Shown here piece by piece: positions 1 through 7,673 of a DNA stretch of 34,172 nucleotides. The stretch is from an uncultured Candidatus Saccharibacteria bacterium. GTDB lineage: Bacteria; Patescibacteria; Saccharimonadia; Saccharimonadales; UBA4665. The DNA lies in contig CAIYEO010000046.1 in NCBI GenBank assembly GCA_903925195.1, forward strand, positions 1-34,172. Direction: 5' to 3'. A program made the position numbers and the translations under genes. The notes under the pieces are model-generated. The model saw only the letters and a program-made list of their open reading frames with translations. It was not told the origin of the DNA and did not search any database. Within the stretch, counting starts at the first letter, position 1. Each line of letters starts with the position of its first letter.

Positions 1-1409
1 CCATTATATTGATAGGAGATTGTGCCACCAGGAATATTGTATGTTGATGGATCAATAGTTATAGACAATGGTATGTCCATATTTTGATCGCGAATGGCTG
101 TGATGGATGAAATTGAGCTAGTGCAAGTTAGGGCTACGCAAGACAAACTGTGATTAGAACTTTTAGTTACATTTCCATTCAAGGTTACAGTTTCGGTAAT
201 ATTTAAAGTAAAGGAACTATTATAAACCGAAGGTATGGGCAATGATCCTGTCGTTCCCCACCCTGATATATCTATTACGTTTGTACCATCATCTAAATGA
301 AAGGATGGATTCGGATTATCTAATGGATTACTCGCCAAAGCATCTCTTATATTCCATGAAATATTACCAGAACACGATGGAGTAAAATCAGATGTTAGTA
401 TAGGATATTTAGCTTCTACATATGTCCTAATACCTTCTCCAACTATATTTTGAGGTGAATATTTACCTACTCCTAATTGTGTATGTGCAGTAAAGCCATT
501 TAAGTTTCCATAAGCATCATGGCCAGTGAAATTAGTGCCTAAATCTGTATTAGCATTAAACTTTGAATACCAAGTATAATTACTAGGATCACAACTACCA
601 GTGCAAAAATCCTGAGTCAACAAGAAGCCCCTAGAATATTGTGTAGCTCCACCAAGCGCCCAAGCAGAGCCATCTCCGCCACAATTTGCATCAGTAAACA
701 AACCAAATGAATAAACAGCTTGAGGGTCAGGGCTCCTGGCGTCGTTTGCATCATTTTGACACCAAACAGCATGATCTCCCACTTTAGCGCCACCACCACC
801 TATAATAAAACCACCATAGTCTGACATAAGTGCAGCTAAATTATTATTAGTCGCAGATTGAACAGGCGGATTATTGAAGTTAAGCCCAGGAGTTTCTGAT
901 AGTACAGCAGAGTTGAATCCACTCCGTACATCTGAACTTCTAGCACCTAAATATAAATCCGAAGGTTTTGTGCTACCATCATAAGCCCATGCTCCTCCTG
1001 CTATATCAATTTCGTCACCAGGAGCCCCTGATCCATTACACTGCTGACTAGTTACTTTCAATCCTGAAAGGTCGGATGCGTTTGGATCGGGCTGAACAGA
1101 TGTCTCTTCTAAATCAATTACAAAGACATACATTTGGTAATGCCAATTACCATCAGAACTATCCCAGTAATCTGGATGCATATCATTTGAAGCCTTTGGA
1201 GCACCAGCTCCACAGCCATAATTATGCCCCCCATAGGAATTACAATAATTATAGGTGAGATTGTTTGTACCATAATTCTGAGACGTGCAAGATGCAAAAA
1301 CTGGATTACCTCCAAAAGCAGCCTGAGCAACTATAATAAAACTAGTTAAAGCAAATATGGTAATGAGCGATTTAGTAAATTTATATCCTTTGAGATTAAA
1401 AATATTCAT
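1..1409 (-). CDS. Secreted Cys-rich surface protein, C-terminus cut by window edge
   Basis: A reading frame stays open from the ATG at 1409-1407 to the window edge, about 469 codons with no stop. The first residues (MNIFNLKGYKFTKSLITI...) give a basic N-terminus, then a hydrophobic segment at about residues 13-35, then a plausible signal peptidase site after PVFA. The rest is rich in Gly, Asn, Ser, Thr and Tyr with roughly a dozen Cys, which fits an exported, possibly disulfide-bonded, surface protein. I recognise no family. It starts 1 nt after the stop of the gene at 1411-1974, so the two are very likely co-transcribed. The ribosome site is weak (AAGAGTAAG). Real coding seems certain from the length and the signal sequence; the function is unknown. 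Confidence 0.8.
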   Translation of the reverse strand, partial: MNIFNLKGYKFTKSLITIFALTSFIIVAQAAFGGNPVFASCTSQNYGTNNLTYNYCNSYGGHNYGCGAGAPKASNDMHPDYWDSSDGNWHYQMYVFVIDLEETSVQPDPNASDLSGLKVTSQQCNGSGAPGDEIDIAGGAWAYDGSTKPSDLYLGARSSDVRSGFNSAVLSETPGLNFNNPPVQSATNNNLAALMSDYGGFIIGGGGAKVGDHAVWCQNDANDARSPDPQAVYSFGLFTDANCGGDGSAWALGGATQYSRGFLLTQDFCTGSCDPSNYTWYSKFNANTDLGTNFTGHDAYGNLNGFTAHTQLGVGKYSPQNIVGEGIRTYVEAKYPILTSDFTPSCSGNISWNIRDALASNPLDNPNPSFHLDDGTNVIDISGWGTTGSLPIPSVYNSSFTLNITETVTLNGNVTKSSNHSLSCVALTCTSSISSITAIRDQNMDIPLSITIDPSTYNIPGGTISYQYN

Positions 1410-1410
1410 T

Positions 1411-1974
1411 TTAATTCTTACTCTTAGATAATTGATTAATAATAGCATTAATATTATCCGATGCGGCCTTTGTATCGCTGACCTGACTTGGCTTATTTTG
1501 GAGTGAAGTGAGTGCATCTTTATAATATTGAATTGCCTGCGTGTTATTTTTGAGAGTAATGGAATTTTGGGCTAAAGCTACCGAAAGCATATAGTCTTTA
1601 CCGAATTTGTTTGTAGCCAACAATAAAGTTTTATTTGCGCCTGAATAATTATATTGGCTACTTTGAACACTAGCTAAAGTCATGTAGTCAAATTCTTGAG
1701 AATATTGATCGACTAGACTCTGAAGTTGCTTCTGAGCATCAGCGTATTTATTTTGACCTATCAGGTTAGAGCTATCTGTTCTCAGTTTAGTTTCATTTAC
1801 ATGGCCTGGAGCTGATATTTTAGTTGATTTGTGATTGTTATTGTTCATTATTAAAGCTAGTAAGGCTAATATGATAATTACCGAAATAACTATAATAATT
1901 TTATATTTTTTTGAACTTTGCTTACTTAAATAATGCCTTATAAAATTATAATAATTTCGAAATATTTTTAACAC
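1411..1974 (-). CDS. Membrane-anchored protein with TPR-like helical repeats
   Basis: 187 residues starting at a GTG. A basic N-terminus (to about residue 24) is followed by one strong transmembrane segment at about residues 25-43 and an Asn-rich linker. The remaining 130 residues look helical and TPR-like, with a pattern such as YADAQKQLQSLVDQY ... YSGANKTLLLA ... NNTQAIQYYKDAL. The likely topology is a single membrane anchor with the repeats outside, but orientation is inferred. It lies directly upstream of the secreted Cys-rich protein with a 1-nt gap, so it may help present or assemble that protein. An extended -10 promoter lies about 23 nt upstream. No named family is assigned. Confidence 0.8.
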   Translation of the reverse strand: MLKIFRNYYNFIRHYLSKQSSKKYKIIIVISVIIILALLALIMNNNNHKSTKISAPGHVNETKLRTDSSNLIGQNKYADAQKQLQSLVDQYSQEFDYMTLASVQSSQYNYSGANKTLLLATNKFGKDYMLSVALAQNSITLKNNTQAIQYYKDALTSLQNKPSQVSDTKAASDNINAIINQLSKSKN

Positions 1975-1997
1975 AATACAAATCCACGATCAATTAC

Positions 1998-2007
1998 TTT
2001 ATAGCAT
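1998..2007 (-). promoter_or_regulatory. Extended -10 promoter for the 1974-start gene pair
   Basis: On the minus strand the sequence reads TTATGCTATAAAG, a TGC-TATAAA extended -10 with TATAAA at 2003-1998. The predicted start of transcription leaves a leader of about 16 nt before the GTG at 1974. No clear -35 is seen. Confidence 0.5.
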
Positions 2008-2073
2008 AAGCTTAGTCTAGAAATTGGCTTTTTGCAAGTATATACGTGTTAAGTAGTATGAAAAGTTTAGCTG

Positions 2074-2442
2074 TTATTTTTTAATATCAATCCAGCTATT
2101 AATTATATCCAGGACACGAGTAGTTTGAAGTCTCTCCCTACCATTAGTCCTAGTTAATAATAGAGATTCTTGACTATATATTCTTAGAGCACTTGAATTT
2201 ATTTCATCCTCGATTAAGATTCCCTCATTTGATTCCGTGCTGACTACTAAATGACCAATTATTTCTTTTAATTGGCCAAGTCTTAGGTACCCCTCTAAAT
2301 GGATAGTATTGTTAATAATTTCTACTGCTTTTTTTACGACTGGACCATCGGAATAATTAACACCGTGGCTGTCCTCATATATCGGCAGTCTACTTAATTC
2401 ATTGGTCGTTAGTTTTTCATTGTTTCGTTCAAAATTTTTCAT
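2074..2442 (-). CDS. Small acidic soluble protein, candidate immunity partner of EndoU protein
   Basis: 122 residues, no signal peptide or membrane segment, mixed helix and strand, slightly acidic. I recognise no domain. It starts 5 nt after the stop of the EndoU-like gene (2448-3056), in the same operon and directly downstream, which is where immunity proteins of polymorphic toxins are normally encoded. Size (about 14 kDa), solubility and position all fit an inhibitor of a nuclease toxin, but this is inference from context only. No Shine-Dalgarno is visible, so translation may be coupled to the upstream gene. Confidence 0.7.
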   Translation of the reverse strand: MKNFERNNEKLTTNELSRLPIYEDSHGVNYSDGPVVKKAVEIINNTIHLEGYLRLGQLKEIIGHLVVSTESNEGILIEDEINSSALRIYSQESLLLTRTNGRERLQTTRVLDIINSWIDIKK

Positions 2443-2447
2443 AATAA

Positions 2448-3056
2448 TTATTTTGGAAAACCTGTTAATATCTTACCGCTAATAATATCTGTGACAACAA
2501 TTATTTGTACATCGTCGACCTTAGCTATATGTTTTATGGCATGATCATCTTGTCTAACTTCTCCTGGTACCTGAGATACCTTAATTACAGCATCGATAAC
2601 CTTCTCGGCTGTCCAAGTATTAGGAAACATTACCGATCCACCACTTTTTTGAAGTTCTCGCCCTTCATCATCAACGACTAAAACATCCAATGATTTAAAA
2701 ACTCCATTGCTACGTTCTGTTTGTTCTCTTCTCAAATCGCCTTTAGAATATGTTCTTCTTAATCTTCCATCATCTTGACTTAATGAGGCGATTCGAACTG
2801 GGCTACTATCTAGAGCCATTATTGAAGGTATATGATGAGCGCCACCATACTCATCTCCAACTAGCATATGAAGCAATGCATCCCTGCCTAGGTTATTATC
2901 TATATCAAAAACCTCGATAGCTCCAGATTTATAGAAATCTTCTGTTATGAGTCCCTTTTCTATAAAGCTAAGCATAACTTGTTGACGCTTAAATTCAATA
3001 TTGCTAGTTGTTTCTTCGTTAGATTCAGATTGATTTAATTTAAGTGATTCTGTCAT
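2448..3056 (-). CDS. EndoU-fold ribonuclease domain protein (putative toxin)
   Basis: 202 residues. The C-terminal two thirds follow the bacterial EndoU nuclease pattern (Pfam family PF14436, from memory): H63-M-L-V-G-D, then GGAHH (H74/H75), then NGVFKSLDVLVVDDEG (117-132), then FPNTWTAEKVIDAV (144-157), and the closing KILTGFP (195-201). The two histidines and T198 sit where the catalytic His-His-Thr/Ser of EndoU enzymes are expected. These enzymes cleave RNA and are common as C-terminal toxin domains of contact-dependent and polymorphic toxins. Here the domain is almost free-standing: about 55 residues of disordered Ser/Glu/Asn-rich sequence precede it, with no signal peptide. A 122-residue gene follows at 5 nt. 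The promoter is TTGCAA-17-TAATGT and the leader is A-rich without a ribosome site. Confidence 0.8.
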   Translation of the reverse strand: MTESLKLNQSESNEETTSNIEFKRQQVMLSFIEKGLITEDFYKSGAIEVFDIDNNLGRDALLHMLVGDEYGGAHHIPSIMALDSSPVRIASLSQDDGRLRRTYSKGDLRREQTERSNGVFKSLDVLVVDDEGRELQKSGGSVMFPNTWTAEKVIDAVIKVSQVPGEVRQDDHAIKHIAKVDDVQIIVVTDIISGKILTGFPK

Positions 3057-3080
3057 TTTTGTTTTTATATTCTTGTGTAT

Positions 3081-3109
3081 ACATTAGCATAATGTCACGT
3101 TATTTGCAA
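3081..3109 (-). promoter_or_regulatory. Promoter of EndoU-like operon
   Basis: Minus strand -35 TTGCAA (3109-3104), 17-nt spacer, extended -10 TGC-TAATGT (3086-3081). The leader to the ATG at 3056 is short and A-rich (ending ATAAAAACAAAA) and has no Shine-Dalgarno. The arrangement closely resembles the promoter at 31651-31679. Confidence 0.65.
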
Positions 3110-3137
3110 GTTCGTCATTTATGCTTCAGTGCTTATC

Positions 3138-3146
3138 TGTTACAAT
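3138..3146 (+). promoter_or_regulatory. Extended -10 promoter of ychF (leaderless)
   Basis: TGT-TACAAT with the hexamer at 3141-3146, only 6 nt before the ATG at 3153. Transcription would begin at or next to the A of the start codon. This also argues against the upstream in-frame GTG at 3129. Confidence 0.6.
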
Positions 3147-3152
3147 TTAAGC

Positions 3153-4235
3153 ATGTCAAAATCTTTAGAGATAGGAATCGTAGGATTACCAAATGTTGGT
3201 AAGTCTACGTTGTTTAATATACTTACGGATGGAAGCGCTCTTGCTGCTAACTATCCTTTTGCCACGATCGAACCAAACAGTGGCACAGTGGCAGTACCAG
3301 ATGAACGTTTAGGTAAATTAGCCGATTTATATAAGACTAATAAAATCATACCGGCGACTGTTACCTTCACAGACATTGCTGGACTTGTTGCCGGTGCTTC
3401 AAAGGGTGAAGGTCTTGGTAACCAGTTCTTGGGCCATATAAGATCTACTGCCCTGATAGTTCACGTTGTTAGAGCTTTTAGTGACTCAAACGTAATCCAT
3501 GTCGACTCAGAACCTAATCCAAAAAAGGATATAGAAACTATTAATACTGAGCTTATGCTAGCCGATATACAATCTCTTGAAAAAAAAATACCTAAACTTG
3601 AAAAAGAAGCACGAGCTGATCCAAAATTAAAAAGCCTTTTAGAACAGGCGAAAAAAGCAATGAAATATCTCGATCAAGAAATAATGCTTAATACTTTAAG
3701 TGATGAAGATTTTACAGAATTGTCTGATCTAAATCTAATTTCCATGAAGCCTCAAATATTTGTCTTCAATATTGATGAAGATGATTTATCTAATACAGAT
3801 AAACAAGATGAACTAAAGACATTAGTAAATAATTACGCAACTGTCTTCATTAGTGCCAAACTAGAAAATGAACTTAGAGAACTAGATAAATCTGATGCCA
3901 CAGAATTACTTGAGAGTTATGGTCAGAGCGAAAATGGACTAAATATATTAATCAAATCAGCCTACAAAGCATTGGGCCTACAGAGCTACCTAACAGCCGG
4001 CGAGAAAGAAGTAAGAGCTTGGACTATTCATTCCGGAAGCACTGCTCCACAAGCAGCTGGTGTTATCCACGGCGATTTTGAAAAAGGCTTTATTGCTGCT
4101 GAGATCGTTGATTATAATAATCTTATTAATGCTGGTTCAATGCAGACAGCTAAGTCTTTGGGTCAAGTTAAAACCGAAGGCAAAAGCTACATTATGCAAC
4201 CTGGTGATGTTGTCGAGTTCCGTTTCAACGTCTAG
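3153..4235 (+). CDS. ychF: Redox/ribosome-associated GTPase YchF (Obg family)
   Basis: 360 residues from the chosen ATG. The G1 loop GIVGLPNVGKSTLFN lies at the extreme N-terminus as in YchF, followed by the G3 region DIAGLVAGASKGEGLGNQFL, a coiled-coil insert (about residues 120-200) and the C-terminal TGS-like domain with the family signature REVRAWTIHSGSTAPQAAGVIHGDFEKGFIAAE in slightly altered form (KEVRAWTIHSG...). YchF binds ribosomes and hydrolyses ATP as well as GTP. The frame is open back to a GTG at 3129, but the -10 box at 3141-3146 lies inside that extension and family members start right before the G1 loop, so 3153 is preferred. The 3' end overlaps the convergent PH-domain gene by 11 nt. 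Confidence 0.95.
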   Translation: MSKSLEIGIVGLPNVGKSTLFNILTDGSALAANYPFATIEPNSGTVAVPDERLGKLADLYKTNKIIPATVTFTDIAGLVAGASKGEGLGNQFLGHIRSTALIVHVVRAFSDSNVIHVDSEPNPKKDIETINTELMLADIQSLEKKIPKLEKEARADPKLKSLLEQAKKAMKYLDQEIMLNTLSDEDFTELSDLNLISMKPQIFVFNIDEDDLSNTDKQDELKTLVNNYATVFISAKLENELRELDKSDATELLESYGQSENGLNILIKSAYKALGLQSYLTAGEKEVRAWTIHSGSTAPQAAGVIHGDFEKGFIAAEIVDYNNLINAGSMQTAKSLGQVKTEGKSYIMQPGDVVEFRFNV

Positions 4236-5007
4236 TTATTATACTGCTCCTCGGCCAGGATCTATTTCGTGATCTGAAAGAATTAGTAGTGAAAGGGTTT
4301 GCTGGATAAGAGCTAATATTTCCCATACCTGAAGGTGATACAGCCTGGCTAAAATTCGGAGATATATTTTTGTCATCTTTGATAGAATTATTGACCGCTA
4401 AAGATGCTAGCGAAAGATTGTTGACTGAACGCTTACTCATTACTGGGTATGTTTCTTCAGGGACTGGAGAATATCCTTTATCGGTAAGAGATGGACGCTC
4501 AACCTCATATTCAACAATCTCAGGTTCTATTTTTTGCTGATAGATTGGTGGTTGTTGCTGTGTTGGTATATTAGAATGATATGTCTGATTATAAGATTGA
4601 GTATGAGAAGCTTGGAATTGACGTATTGCCAAAACATGTTTCTGGGAATCCATAGCTAGTCTTCTGAGTCTAGTAATACTCCAAGATGTGAAATCTAGCT
4701 TTTTGGTTGGAGTAAATATCTTAATGGAAGAATCCAATAATCTGTGTGAATAATCAATTTCAGCAATCATGTCATAGCGAATATCTTCAACCGTCATAAA
4801 CATTGGCTTAACATCTACCAGTATAATCCTTTGGTTAGTGGCGCAAAGTAGTGCAAAACCATTGAAATAGTGACCGTTCACACAATCGGTGATGATCTCT
4901 CCAGGTAAAAGGATATTACGGAGTTCTTTAACCTCAGATCTTCCCCATGCACCGATGGGATGGCCGGCTTGCTTTAACTGCTCATCGATAGTACGTATAC
5001 TTACCAT
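4225..5007 (-). CDS. Bacterial PH-like domain protein with disordered tail
   Basis: 260 residues. Residues about 25-130 resemble bacterial PH domains of the YokE/short PH type: GEIITDCVNGHYFNGFALLCATNQRIILVD, then an Ile/Asp-Tyr strand (MIAEIDYSHRL) and SIKIFTPTKKLDF. The remainder (130-260) is polar, low in hydrophobics, Gln/Ser/Pro/Asn rich and probably disordered, ending in a basic patch. No signal peptide or membrane segment. A strong ribosome site, AAGGAGG, lies 9 nt before the ATG. Its stop overlaps ychF (convergent). The PH fold in such proteins often binds membranes or partners; the ligand here cannot be told. Confidence 0.85.
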   Translation of the reverse strand: MVSIRTIDEQLKQAGHPIGAWGRSEVKELRNILLPGEIITDCVNGHYFNGFALLCATNQRIILVDVKPMFMTVEDIRYDMIAEIDYSHRLLDSSIKIFTPTKKLDFTSWSITRLRRLAMDSQKHVLAIRQFQASHTQSYNQTYHSNIPTQQQPPIYQQKIEPEIVEYEVERPSLTDKGYSPVPEETYPVMSKRSVNNLSLASLAVNNSIKDDKNISPNFSQAVSPSGMGNISSYPANPFTTNSFRSRNRSWPRSSIITRR

Positions 5008-5100
5008 AATTTATTCCTCCTTACTAATATATGATAGTCTTCTTGGGCTCATTTGGGATGTTAATTTGCTCACTTTAAGGTAGAGATATTAATCACATAA

Positions 5101-5129
5101 TTGTTAAAGAGTGCATTTTCTGGCATAAT
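5101..5129 (+). promoter_or_regulatory. Promoter of Crp-like gene (leaderless)
   Basis: -35 TTGTTA (5101-5106), 17-nt spacer, extended -10 TGG-CATAAT (hexamer 5124-5129). Only 6 nt (GTATAC) separate the -10 box from the ATG at 5136, so the mRNA should be leaderless. Confidence 0.65.
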
Positions 5130-5135
5130 GTATAC

Positions 5136-5789
5136 ATGTTAGCCTCCAAATTACAGACGGAAGCTTTGATAGAATTATTTCATCAAGGAAAAAAAATAAC
5201 CTACTCTAAAGGTGAATTCATCATAAGACCCGGCGAAACTCCGCCGGGTGTTTTATTTCTAGAGTCTGGTTTAGCAAAAGCTTACGATATTACTAAGTAT
5301 GGCGAAGAAAACTTACTGGTTATAAGGCAAAAAGGTGAAATATTGGCCTTAACCTGGGCAATAACTGGTGAAGATAGAGGTATTATCTATACAGCTCTTG
5401 AATCTACTACCATATGGTGTATATCCAGAAAAGTTTTTTGTGACTCAATACAATCTAACCCTACAACTAGCCTGCCACTCGTGGACATGGTAACAGACAT
5501 GTATAGGATGCACTCTCAAAGAATCTTAAACCTAGAATATCGTACGGTTAGAGAAAGACTTATCTCCTATCTTCTAACGTGTTCAGAAAGATTTGGAAAA
5601 CCTGGAGAAAAACCAAATGAGAGCCTCATTGCAGTACCCCTTAAACAACAAGACATTGCAAGCTCAATAAATGCTACCCGAGAAACAACAGGACGACAAC
5701 TAGCTTATTTAGAAAGACAAAATTTAATCTCTAAAAAAAGCTCCTTTATTACACTTTTAGATATAGAAAAAATGAAGAGCTATCTTTAG
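5136..5789 (+). CDS. Crp/Fnr-family transcriptional regulator
   Basis: 217 residues. The N-terminal beta-roll sensor (about 15-115) includes KGEFIIRPGETPPGVLFLESGLAKAYDI. A dimerisation helix (about 110-135) follows, then a C-terminal Crp-type helix-turn-helix (about 165-200) with PLKQQDIASSINATRETTGRQLAYLERQNLI. The cyclic-nucleotide phosphate-binding signature (GE-L plus R in the roll) is not visible: the matching stretch reads ILALTWAITGEDRGIIYT. No Fnr-type N-terminal cysteine cluster is present either, so the effector is unknown. The gene stands alone under its own promoter and its end overlaps the convergent tlyA by 4 nt. It is the only sequence-specific regulator I recognise in the window. 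Confidence 0.9.
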   Translation: MLASKLQTEALIELFHQGKKITYSKGEFIIRPGETPPGVLFLESGLAKAYDITKYGEENLLVIRQKGEILALTWAITGEDRGIIYTALESTTIWCISRKVFCDSIQSNPTTSLPLVDMVTDMYRMHSQRILNLEYRTVRERLISYLLTCSERFGKPGEKPNESLIAVPLKQQDIASSINATRETTGRQLAYLERQNLISKKSSFITLLDIEKMKSYL

Positions 5790-6349
5790 CTTAATTTGCT
5801 AAGCAAATAGAATCTTTCACTATTGCCTTTTGAACCATGAACTTCAGAATCAGCCTTATTGATGAGTATAAAATATTTCTTAACCCAAGACTCAAATTCC
5901 TTAAGTAGTTTTCTCCGAATACTATCATTTTTAATGATTCCTTTGTTCTTCTCAGAAGATACTGCCTCGAACTGTGGTTTCACAAGGACACATACCAAAG
6001 CTTTAGCCGGAATTAAGTGTACGATGCTGGGCAGTATGTCTCTTAGAGAAACAAAAGATACATCTATTACAATAATATCTGGCTTATCAGATAATTTTGT
6101 AATAGATCTAATGTCGGTTTTCTCATAAAGCTCAACTTTTGGATTGATGCGCAGAGAAGGATGTAATTGCATGACACCTAGATCTACTGCTATAACTTTC
6201 TTAGCTCCATTACGAAGTGCATAGTCAGTAAAGCCACCAGTAGAACTTCCGACATCTAAGACGATGCTGTTCCTGAAATCTAGATTCAGCTTCTTGGCAA
6301 CACTTTCAATTTTTAGTCCACCTCGGCCAACGTAGTTATTATCGTTCAT
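5786..6349 (-). CDS. TlyA-family rRNA 2'-O-methyltransferase lacking the S4 domain
   Basis: 187 residues. The Rossmann methyltransferase part of TlyA/RrmJ-type enzymes is complete: YVGRGGLKIE, SAM-binding loop VLDVGSSTGGFTDYAL (30-44), VIAVDLGVMQLHPSLR, IDVSFVSLR, LVKPQFE and GSKGNSERF. The K-D-K-E catalytic set maps to K13, D96, K124 and E178. TlyA proteins are usually about 270 residues with an N-terminal S4 RNA-binding domain; here the protein begins where that domain would end, and efp stops only 18 nt upstream, leaving no room for it. It probably methylates rRNA ribose, but how it binds its target without S4 is open. Last gene of the rpsF operon. Confidence 0.88.
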   Translation of the reverse strand: MNDNNYVGRGGLKIESVAKKLNLDFRNSIVLDVGSSTGGFTDYALRNGAKKVIAVDLGVMQLHPSLRINPKVELYEKTDIRSITKLSDKPDIIVIDVSFVSLRDILPSIVHLIPAKALVCVLVKPQFEAVSSEKNKGIIKNDSIRRKLLKEFESWVKKYFILINKADSEVHGSKGNSERFYLLSKLS

Positions 6350-6367
6350 GGAAGTTATTAGTTAGAT

Positions 6368-6931
6368 TTACTTAACTCTTTCAATGTAATTACCAGTTTT
6401 TGTATCAACTTTCACTACATCGCCAACCTTAACAAAAGCTGGGACCTTAATAATTTTACCGGTCTCGAGAGTAGCGTCCTTGAGAACATTTGATGTAGTG
6501 TCTCCTCTAACAACGTTCTCTGAGTAGGTTACTTCTAGGTTTAGGTTCTTAGGGAGCTCAATGGTAATTAGCTTATCTCCAAAAAATTGAGCTGTAACTT
6601 TATCGCCTTCTTTTAAATAGTCTTTTTGTTCATCTAAATCTTCGCTCTTCACCTCGAACTGTTCATAGTTATCTAGATTCATAAAGTAATATATAGTATT
6701 AGCTTCATATAGATACTGAACACTATCATAGGTTACATTGGCACTTAGAATAGACTCATTGCCTTTAAATGTTTTATCGAGAACCTTGCCATCTATTAGG
6801 CTTTTCATCTTAACATTAACAATAGAGCCTCCCCTACCCATAACCTTTTGAGAATATTCGACAACCTTATAAGGCACATTATCTAATTGAAAGATTGTGC
6901 CTTTTTTTAAATCGGTAATACTTAAAGCCAT
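6368..6931 (-). CDS. efp: Translation elongation factor P
   Basis: 187 residues, full length, with the three beta-barrel domains of EF-P (KOW-like 1-65, central OB 66-128, C-terminal OB 129-187, including SNVLKDATLETGKIIKVPAFVKVGD). EF-P relieves ribosome stalling at polyproline. The tip loop that carries the modified Lys/Arg reads VMGRGGS in place of the common KPGKGxA: the loop seems one residue shorter, proline is replaced and the tip residue is arginine. Arginine at this place is known from rhamnosylated EF-P (EarP type), but no modification gene is seen here. A short AAGG-type ribosome site lies upstream. Fourth gene of the rpsF operon, 23 nt after rpsR. Confidence 0.95.
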   Translation of the reverse strand: MALSITDLKKGTIFQLDNVPYKVVEYSQKVMGRGGSIVNVKMKSLIDGKVLDKTFKGNESILSANVTYDSVQYLYEANTIYYFMNLDNYEQFEVKSEDLDEQKDYLKEGDKVTAQFFGDKLITIELPKNLNLEVTYSENVVRGDTTSNVLKDATLETGKIIKVPAFVKVGDVVKVDTKTGNYIERVK

Positions 6932-6954
6932 ATTGAATAACCTTCGCTATCTAA

Positions 6955-7158
6955 CTAGTTATTTGCAACAAAAGGTAAAAGTGCTAAGTGACGAGCTCTT
7001 TTTATAGCTTTAGCAAGTTGTCTTTGCTGACTTTCAGTAAGACCTGTCTTTTTTCTTGATTCTATCTGTCCATAAATATCTACATATCTTTGCAGATTTT
7101 TGTAGTCTTTGTATTCAAAATATGTTGAATCTGATTGTACTTTAAATATCTTTGCCAT
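6955..7158 (-). CDS. rpsR: 30S ribosomal protein bS18
   Basis: 67 residues with the bS18 core: DYKNLQRYVDIYGQIESRKKTGLTESQQRQL followed by AIKRARHLALLPFV. It binds next to bS6 on the 30S platform. A clear AAGGAG site precedes the ATG. It lies 11 nt after ssb in the classical rpsF-ssb-rpsR order; rplI, which follows in many bacteria, is absent here and efp takes its place. Confidence 0.97.
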   Translation of the reverse strand: MAKIFKVQSDSTYFEYKDYKNLQRYVDIYGQIESRKKTGLTESQQRQLAKAIKRARHLALLPFVANN

Positions 7159-7169
7159 TATTTATCTCC

Positions 7170-7649
7170 TTAAAACGGTATATCATCTAAATTAATTGGT
7201 TCGTCGCCAATGTCGTCAATAACGACACTGTCCTCTTTGGGACTGGCTTTTTTAGCAGGCGCCTTTGCTCTTGGTGCACTGTCTGAAGATGGTTCATTAT
7301 CTCCTGATTCTGTACCGCGAGCATCTAGGAACGTAACATCATTAGCTAGTACTTCGACTTTATTACGCTTAGCGCCATCTTGTTCCCAGCTACGACTTTG
7401 TAGTCTTCCTTGAACTAAAACTCTTCGTCCTTTAGTAACATACTGAGCAACTCTTTCACCTAAGTTAGCCCATGCTACGACATCAACATAATCAGTAGCT
7501 TCTTTCCAGTCGCCGCTCGTTGAGTCTTTGAAGCTTCTATTTAGCGCTAGGCTAAAGCTACAAACTGACTGACCGTTTGGTGTTTGCCTAAGTTCTGGAT
7601 CCCTAGTTAGATTACCCATTAGTGTTACTTGATTAAGACTTCTTGCCAT
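7170..7649 (-). CDS. ssb: Single-stranded DNA-binding protein
   Basis: 159 residues. The OB fold covers residues 1-110 (NQVTLMGNLTRDPELRQTPNGQ, FSLALNRSFKD, DVVAWANLGERVAQYVTKGRRVLVQGRLQ). An acidic/Ala-rich linker follows and the tail ends DLDDIPF-like (NLDDIPF), the canonical acidic tip that recruits replication and repair partners. An AGGAG site lies before the ATG. It sits between rpsF and rpsR as in most bacteria. Confidence 0.97.
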   Translation of the reverse strand: MARSLNQVTLMGNLTRDPELRQTPNGQSVCSFSLALNRSFKDSTSGDWKEATDYVDVVAWANLGERVAQYVTKGRRVLVQGRLQSRSWEQDGAKRNKVEVLANDVTFLDARGTESGDNEPSSDSAPRAKAPAKKASPKEDSVVIDDIGDEPINLDDIPF

Positions 7650-7673
7650 AATAAAATTCTCCTTCTAAAGTTA

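Noticed and set aside
617..1330. Short open frames (60-70 codons) within 600-1330 on both strands
   Set aside because: They overlap a continuous minus-strand frame of at least 469 codons that starts with a signal sequence at 1409; the short frames are shadows.
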